A stretch of DNA of 25,839 nt from Spirochaetia bacterium (GTDB lineage Bacteria > Spirochaetota > Spirochaetia > Treponematales > Treponemataceae), in NCBI GenBank assembly GCA_900769985.1, contig CAAGIS010000190.1:1-25839 (forward strand), in the 5' to 3' direction. The position numbers and the translations under genes were made by a program. The first letter of the stretch is position 1. Each line of letters starts with the position of its first letter. Positions 21,291 through 25,839 of the stretch are shown one piece after another. The notes beneath the pieces were generated by a model, which was not told the DNA's origin, made no database searches, and worked only from the letters and a program-made list of their open reading frames with translations.

Positions 21291-22577
21291 ATGTTCTATT
21301 TTAAAATTGCAATAAAATCAATCATTGAACGCCGCCGTCAGTATACGTCACTTTTTGCAGTCTGTGCTGTCGGTGTCTGCCTTATGCTCAGCGCCATAAT
21401 GATTACGGACGGAATGGTTGCTTCGATGAATGAAAAGGCGCGTCAGTATTATGCCGGCGATTTACAGCTTTTAGGCGGAAAGCACCTTAGCAATACAGAG
21501 CCTGATGCAGACAATACGGTTGCCGTACTTGAAGAATGCCTTAAAGGCAAAAACGTAATGATTTCAAAACGATATAATTACGATGCCAGAAACGAAAGTT
21601 ATTATTTTGAAGGTGCGACAGTAAGGCAGCGCGTAATTTTTGGCGTAGATTTTAAAAAAGAAATTGCACTTTTTGAAAAGTTCACTTTTGTGGAAGGCTC
21701 TTTTTTAAATCATGATTACGAAGATACAGTTTTGATTTCTCAGCCTGTTGCAAAAAAATTAGGATGTCATGCAGGAGATTCAATCACTCTTTATATAACG
21801 ACTGACGACGGCTATAAAAATACAATCAGCCTTGTAGTAACAGGAATCTTTCAGGATTCCAGCGTTTTTGGAATGTACACTTCTTATGTAAACTATGACT
21901 CCCTTATGAAAGCCTTAAATCTTTCGCCAAAAGAAGTAAACAGAATCGGCATTTATTACATCGACGGCAGTCCGTCTTTAATTGAATGCATTGATTTGCA
22001 GAAAAAACTTGAACAGAAACTGAATCTTTATCCTCTTGGAATGGATAAAGATGTATTTTATGATGACTACAAAAGCCAGGACGAAGAAAAATATGCTTTG
22101 ATTTTTCTTGAGTCAAATGTTTCTGATTTAAAAATGCTTGTACAGGCTTTAAAGATAATTGTTTTTGCAATAGTCGTTCTTCTTGTAATAATTATTGCAG
22201 TAGGAATTTCCAGTACATACCGTGTTATTGTAATAAAGAGGAACGTAGAAAGCGGAACTCTCCGTGCCCTTGGAATGAAAACGTCAGGCATTATGAAACT
22301 GTTTATAACTGAAGCATTCCTGCTTTTGCTCAGCGGTGCTGTGACAGGTTTTGTTTTTTCTCTTATAATTGTTAACGTGGCGTCATGCTTTAACCTTTCT
22401 TTTATTTCGGGATTTGATTTGTTTTTAACAAAAGGCTGTCTTGTTTCTGAAGTAAACGCTGTCAAGATTATATGCTTTGTTTCTGTGATTATAGTAACCA
22501 CTTTGCTTTCAGTGTTGTTTACATTAAGAAAGTTAGTTCATGTAAGTCCTGTTGGTGCAATTACTGCAACAACTTAA
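21291..22577 (+). CDS. FtsX/LolE/MacB-type ABC transporter permease 2
   Basis: This 428-residue permease has the same architecture as its neighbour: an N-terminal helix (about 16-38), a periplasmic domain, and three C-terminal helices that include IIVFAIVVLLVIIIAVGI, AFLLLLSGAVTGFVFSLIIVNVA and ICFVSVIIVTTLLSVLF. The coupling motif NVESGTLRALGMKTSGI is present. ACGGAG precedes the ATG. It probably pairs with permease 1 and uses the LolD/MacB-like ATPase encoded convergently downstream. It does not carry the acidic insertion seen in permease 1. Followed 21 bp later by a LolA-like periplasmic protein, it suggests lipoprotein or lipid traffic through the periplasm rather than drug export. Confidence 0.88.
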   Translation: MFYFKIAIKSIIERRRQYTSLFAVCAVGVCLMLSAIMITDGMVASMNEKARQYYAGDLQLLGGKHLSNTEPDADNTVAVLEECLKGKNVMISKRYNYDARNESYYFEGATVRQRVIFGVDFKKEIALFEKFTFVEGSFLNHDYEDTVLISQPVAKKLGCHAGDSITLYITTDDGYKNTISLVVTGIFQDSSVFGMYTSYVNYDSLMKALNLSPKEVNRIGIYYIDGSPSLIECIDLQKKLEQKLNLYPLGMDKDVFYDDYKSQDEEKYALIFLESNVSDLKMLVQALKIIVFAIVVLLVIIIAVGISSTYRVIVIKRNVESGTLRALGMKTSGIMKLFITEAFLLLLSGAVTGFVFSLIIVNVASCFNLSFISGFDLFLTKGCLVSEVNAVKIICFVSVIIVTTLLSVLFTLRKLVHVSPVGAITATT

Positions 22578-22598
22578 TTTTTACTTTCTGGAGATAAT

Positions 22599-23402
22599 AT
22601 GAAAACTAATATGAAATTTAAATTGAAAAATATCATTGCTTTATCAGTTTTTTGTTTTACAAGCCTTACCTGCAGTTTTGCTCAAATGGCTGCAGATAAA
22701 GCAAAGTCTTTGCTTGAACTTGCAGATAAAAATACAAATTACGCAGGAACTGATTTTAAGGCCGATTATACTATCGTAACTGATAAGCCCGGTTCTGGAA
22801 AATCTGTTACGACTGCAACTATGTATCGCAGGGATGCAAATTCAATGTTTACGATTTTAATAACAGGTCCTGAAGCTGACTGTGGTAAAGGTTATGTTCA
22901 GTTTGATAAAGTAATATGGTTTTATGATCCAAGAGACAGGCAGTTTACTTATACAAATGCAAAAAACAAGTTTCAGAATACAAATTTAAATAATTCTGAT
23001 TTAATTCCGCAGACATTGTCAAAAGATTATTCCATAAAAGAGTTTAAGGAAGTAAAATTAGGAAAATTTGAATGTGTTTATTATGAACTGTCTGCAGTTT
23101 CTAAAAACATTGATTATGCAACAGTAAAATTATGGGTAAGCAAAGATGACGGCTTAATCAGAAAAAAAGAGGATTACAGTCTTTCAGGTCAGTTGCTGCG
23201 TACTACTGCAATTCCAAGTTATCAGAAAATAGGAAATCACTCTGTTCCTGGAGGAATGTTAGTTGTTGACAATCTGCGCGGAACAAAAATTGACGGCAAA
23301 ATGCAGTTTGAAAAAACTCAGATAACGATTTCAAATGTATCTTTTCAAAAGCAACCTAATGTTGTATACTCAAAGCAATACCTTGAAGAGATGAGTAATT
23401 AA
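22599..23402 (+). CDS. LolA-like outer-membrane lipoprotein-sorting protein
   Basis: This 267-residue exported protein has a signal peptide at about residues 1-28 (basic start, core IIALSVFCFTSL, then CSFAQ). The mature part reads as the LolA/LppX-like half-barrel family: FKADYTIVTDKPGSGKS, TMYRRDANSMFTILITGPEADCGKGYVQFDKVIWFYDPRDRQF, and KLWVSKDDGLIRKKEDYSLSGQLLRT. This YDP and SGQLL pattern matches the outer-membrane lipoprotein-sorting protein group (LolA-like, PF17131) as I remember it. It likely accepts a lipid or lipidated substrate from the ABC permeases and hands it to the outer membrane. The C before S in the signal region is not a good lipobox, so I expect signal peptidase I processing. 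The next gene follows after 6 bp. Confidence 0.85.
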   Translation: MKTNMKFKLKNIIALSVFCFTSLTCSFAQMAADKAKSLLELADKNTNYAGTDFKADYTIVTDKPGSGKSVTTATMYRRDANSMFTILITGPEADCGKGYVQFDKVIWFYDPRDRQFTYTNAKNKFQNTNLNNSDLIPQTLSKDYSIKEFKEVKLGKFECVYYELSAVSKNIDYATVKLWVSKDDGLIRKKEDYSLSGQLLRTTAIPSYQKIGNHSVPGGMLVVDNLRGTKIDGKMQFEKTQITISNVSFQKQPNVVYSKQYLEEMSN

Positions 23403-23408
23403 AATTCA

Positions 23409-24671
23409 ATGAAAAAAAAAGTACAAAAATTAGTTATACTGTTGTTTTTTAGTTTTGCTGTTGCAGAAATTCTGTATGCAAAGGAAAATGTTCATGATCC
23501 TGGTACAGAACAGTCTGCTGAGTTTACTGAAGACATCGATTCTTTGTTTGAAGATACGTCGGATACTGGAGCAATCGTTACTCCTGTATCTGAAAAGCCT
23601 GTCGAGTGTGAATCTGAAAAAAAGAAAGGAATTATTTTTACAGGCAGCCTAGATTCAAGATTAGGCGGATATGTATGGTTTAATCCTTATGATATTTTGC
23701 CGGCGGCAGTTTTTGAGTCAAAAGTTTCTTTTAAAAGCCGCCCTATTGATTCTTTTTCTATGAATGGTACTCTTTTAGTATCGTTCCCACAAATGCAGCT
23801 TGGTTTGTATGAGTTATATTTTACATACTCAATTTTTGACATTGCATTTATTACGGCCGGCAAAAAAGAATTTCAATGGGGAAACTCAAGAATGTTTGAT
23901 ACGAATATTCTTGATGATAAAAATGACTATAAATATTCTGCAGAAGAAATTTTGTATGACAATCCTTTAGATATTAATAAATCAAAATTTTCTGTCATGA
24001 TGAGTATTCCGTTTTGGAAATTTAATCTTGTAGGACTTGTTACTCATTATAAATATGATGATAAAGTTGAATGGAGTAATTACTCTTATTCCGATTTTAT
24101 TAACGATTTGTCATATGCTGCAAAACTTGAAGCAAATCTTTGGAATGTATCTTTTGATATTTTCTGGAAATACTGGGCAAACAATGATTCTCATGGCTTT
24201 GATCCTGCTTTTGGTGCTGATTTAAATTTTCAGCTTGGAGATTTTCATTTTTATACTCAGTTCTTTACTCATTTTAATAATCGTACAGAAAAAATTACTT
24301 TTCCGAGGACAAAAGGAACTGCAAGCATCTGGTGGTATACACAGGAAAAAGTTAATTTAGGATTTTGTCTTGAATATCAGTGTATTTATGACTGGTACGG
24401 ATATGAAACTACAGAGCCACTGGAGCCGGGTGAGTATTTTAAACAGTATCTTGCATTTGAAGGTGTATGGGGAAGAATTTGTGGCAGTCAATTTTCTTTA
24501 GTGTTAAAATCCCTTCATAATTTTTATGAAAGAAAAGGTACTGTCGTTCCTGGTGTAAAGATTCATGATTTGTTCCCGTGTGCAGATCTTGATTTTGGAA
24601 TTCCTGTTAATTACGGTTCAGATTCTAACATCGGTATTGCCATTCAGCTTAAATTGAACATAAACTTCTAG
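23409..24671 (+). CDS. Outer-membrane beta-barrel protein of the ABC/LolA operon
   Basis: This 420-residue exported protein has a signal peptide at about 1-24 (ending LYA before KENV). An acidic, disordered linker follows at about 26-70 (TEQSAEFTEDIDSLFEDTSDTG and on). From about 75 onward there are many aromatic, alternating beta strands, and the C-terminus KLNINF has the terminal Phe expected of a barrel. I do not recognise a named family. It starts six bases after the LolA-like gene and lacks its own Shine-Dalgarno, so it is probably translated by coupling. By position it would be the outer-membrane member of an envelope-spanning export path: ATPase, two permeases, periplasmic carrier, barrel. 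A terminator follows. Confidence 0.78.
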   Translation: MKKKVQKLVILLFFSFAVAEILYAKENVHDPGTEQSAEFTEDIDSLFEDTSDTGAIVTPVSEKPVECESEKKKGIIFTGSLDSRLGGYVWFNPYDILPAAVFESKVSFKSRPIDSFSMNGTLLVSFPQMQLGLYELYFTYSIFDIAFITAGKKEFQWGNSRMFDTNILDDKNDYKYSAEEILYDNPLDINKSKFSVMMSIPFWKFNLVGLVTHYKYDDKVEWSNYSYSDFINDLSYAAKLEANLWNVSFDIFWKYWANNDSHGFDPAFGADLNFQLGDFHFYTQFFTHFNNRTEKITFPRTKGTASIWWYTQEKVNLGFCLEYQCIYDWYGYETTEPLEPGEYFKQYLAFEGVWGRICGSQFSLVLKSLHNFYERKGTVVPGVKIHDLFPCADLDFGIPVNYGSDSNIGIAIQLKLNINF

Positions 24672-24695
24672 GAACACGTGGGGCAACTTTTATAG

Positions 24696-24735
24696 CGCTT
24701 TTTGTAAAAATGTTTTGCAAAAAGCGTTATTTTTT
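24696..24735 (+). terminator. Rho-independent terminator between convergent genes
   Basis: CGCTTTTTG (24696-24704) pairs perfectly with CAAAAAGCG (24718-24726), and the T-rich tail at 24727-24735 overlaps the stop codon of the leftward ATPase gene. It ends the rightward export operon. On the minus strand the stem is followed by TATAAAAG, so termination leftwards would be weaker. Confidence 0.82.
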
Positions 24736-25455
24736 AAGTATTATTCCGTCTTTGATTTTAATTACGTGGTCAGACATTTTTACGATTTTTGCATCGTGAG
24801 TAGAAAAGATGAACGTTGTATTTAATTCTTTGTTCAGTTTTTTCATTAAATCAAGAATCTGGTCGCCGTTTTTTGAGTCGAGATTTGCTGTAGGTTCATC
24901 TGCAAAAATTATAGGCGCCTTTGTTGACAATGCTCTTGCTATCGCAACCCTCTGGCGCTGTCCTCCTGAAAGTTCTGATGGTTTGTGGTTTTTCCAGTCT
25001 GTAAGTCCGACAGTTTCTATTAAAAAGTTGACCCATTCTGCGCTCTGGCTTTTTGTCATTGCGCGTTCTTCAGGAAGTTCTCCAAGCTTAAGTGGGAGTT
25101 CTACATTTTCGTAGACATTGAGTACTTGTATTAAATTGAAATTCTGAAAAATAAATCCGAGATTCTGACGGCGTAATTGAGTGATGTGGTTGTCAAGATT
25201 TGCGGGAATTGATTTTAACTCAGAAAGATTGTGGTCTTTATAAACATCAACTCCGTTAAGTATGATTTGACCGGAAGTCGGCAAGTCTATAAGTCCCATA
25301 AGATTAAGAAGCGTTGATTTTCCACTTCCAGAAGGACCTGAAATTGATGCAAATTCTCCCTGTTCAATCTGGAAACTTGCATTTTCTACTGCATGAACTT
25401 GAGTTTTTCCCATCTGGTAAATTTTGCACAAATTGTTCAATTCAATTATCGCCAT
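24727..25455 (-). CDS. LolD/MacB-type ABC transporter ATP-binding protein
   Basis: This 242-residue cytoplasmic ATPase has Walker A GPSGSGKST at 40-48, Q104 in FIFQNFNLI, signature LSGGQRQR from 162, Walker B IIFADEPTANLD with D186/E187, and H220 in the switch. The GPSGSGKSTLLNLMG, FQNFNLI and DEPTANLDS wording is that of the LolD/MacB/FtsE group, which works with FtsX-type permeases. Two such permeases lie just upstream on the other strand, so this is their likely motor although it is transcribed convergently. About 15 extra residues lie between Walker A and the Q-loop (near 75-90). No Shine-Dalgarno precedes the ATG; a promoter -10 ends six bases before it. Confidence 0.9.
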   Translation of the reverse strand: MAIIELNNLCKIYQMGKTQVHAVENASFQIEQGEFASISGPSGSGKSTLLNLMGLIDLPTSGQIILNGVDVYKDHNLSELKSIPANLDNHITQLRRQNLGFIFQNFNLIQVLNVYENVELPLKLGELPEERAMTKSQSAEWVNFLIETVGLTDWKNHKPSELSGGQRQRVAIARALSTKAPIIFADEPTANLDSKNGDQILDLMKKLNKELNTTFIFSTHDAKIVKMSDHVIKIKDGIILKK

Positions 25456-25461
25456 AACATT

Positions 25462-25490
25462 AATATATCATTCAAAAAAATATATGTCTA
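25462..25490 (-). promoter_or_regulatory. Predicted promoter of the LolD-like ATPase gene, leaderless geometry
   Basis: On the minus strand TAGACA (complement of 25485-25490), a 17-bp spacer and TATATT (complement of 25462-25467) end six bases before the ATG at 25455. Its -35 overlaps the -35 of the divergent glyS promoter. Confidence 0.55.
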
Positions 25491-25517
25491 TACAATACTT
25501 TATTTTTGTGCTATTAT
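25489..25517 (+). promoter_or_regulatory. Predicted promoter of glyS
   Basis: TATACA (25489-25494), a 17-bp spacer and TATTAT (25512-25517). The predicted start is near 25524, leaving a leader of about 86 nt that is locally GC-rich (25575-25595). Both hexamers are imperfect. Confidence 0.45.
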
Positions 25518-25609
25518 GATTTTTACTGTTTCTGAATTGTTCAAACCGGAATTTTCAGTAACGGAAAAAATCAAAGCGGCCCGCGCCAGAGTCGAAAGTG
25601 AGGTAAAAA

Positions 25610-25839
25610 ATGGCAAATACAAAAGATACACATGCGTGTACTTTAGATAAAATTATCAGTCTTTGTAAAAGACGCGGCTTTGTTTATCAGGCATCAGAAA
25701 TTTACGGTGGTCAGGCAGGAGCATGGGATTACGGTCCTCTTGGTGTAGATTTTAAGAGAAACATTCAGAATGCATGGTGGCATTATATGACGCAGCTCCA
25801 CGACGATGTTGTAGGTCTTGATTCTGCAATTTTTCAGCA
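25610..25839 (+). CDS. glyS: Glycyl-tRNA synthetase (dimeric class II type), N-terminal fragment
   Basis: The gene runs off the end of the window; 76 codons are visible. The product charges tRNA-Gly with glycine. GTGAGG sits upstream of the ATG. The start MANTKDTHAC is followed by LDKIISLCKRRGFVYQASEIYGGQAGAWDYGPLGVDFKRNIQNAWW, in which FVYQASEIYGG, DYGPLG and the following basic residues are the class II motif-1 region of the alpha2-type glycyl-tRNA synthetase found in spirochetes, Gram-positives and eukaryotes, not the alpha2beta2 form. The gene diverges from the ATPase gene with overlapping promoter elements. Confidence 0.94.
   Translation, partial: MANTKDTHACTLDKIISLCKRRGFVYQASEIYGGQAGAWDYGPLGVDFKRNIQNAWWHYMTQLHDDVVGLDSAIFQ

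Noticed and set aside
22067..22501. A 144-codon antisense open frame inside permease 2.
   Set aside because: It shadows the coding frame of a clear FtsX-type permease; composition (Thr/Ile/Lys repeats) and lack of a start site argue against a real gene.

Overview
The window looks like chromosomal DNA from a host-associated spirochete, most likely a gut or rumen Treponema. The DNA is AT-rich. There are several signal-peptide-bearing outer-membrane beta-barrel candidates, a GH94 enzyme very close to clostridial cellobiose phosphorylases, a dimeric-type glycyl-tRNA synthetase and a large OmpA-anchored Ig-repeat protein. There is no rRNA, CRISPR array, transposase or phage gene. Identifications rest on reading the translated sequence; no database search was run.

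Layout. (1) 1-2223, metal homeostasis: the 3' end of feoB, a 51-residue Cys-rich FeoB partner and an outer-membrane protein read rightwards; a short DtxR-type regulator converges on them. (2) 2291-4970: a leftward cellobiose phosphorylase gene with a strong promoter and two similar operator-like palindromes 70 bp apart. (3) 5042-8296: an XRE regulator diverging from an unusual 912-residue fusion of a YidC/Oxa1-like domain to a sulfatase/LtaS-type domain. This pair is bracketed by two copies of a 24-bp direct repeat. (4) 8321-9859: ATPase and permease of a Zn/Mn-type ABC importer, with no binding protein alongside. (5) 9984-10291: tRNA-Asp(GTC) and, on the other strand, tRNA-Pro(CGG). (6) 10394-11622: an RsuA-family pseudouridine synthase and a small unrecognised protein. 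(7) 11836-16140: a beta-barrel candidate followed by a 1069-residue protein of FlgD-like Ig modules ending in an OmpA domain. (8) 16233-19806: UDP-glucose dehydrogenase, an ArsB/NhaD-type permease and GDP-L-fucose synthase, which suggests surface polysaccharide synthesis. (9) 19822-25455: two FtsX/MacB-type permeases, a LolA-like periplasmic protein and an outer-membrane barrel in one rightward run, with a LolD/MacB-type ATPase converging from the other strand. Together they resemble a dispersed lipoprotein or lipid export system. (10) 25610-end: the start of glyS.

The gene set is dominated by envelope functions: metal import, outer-membrane proteins, surface glycan precursors and envelope export. 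The most unusual items are the YidC-sulfatase fusion in its repeat-bracketed regulated cassette, the ABC/LolA/barrel export cluster, and four genes without a usable Shine-Dalgarno sequence. In those four a -10-like hexamer sits exactly six bases before the ATG, which suggests leaderless transcripts.
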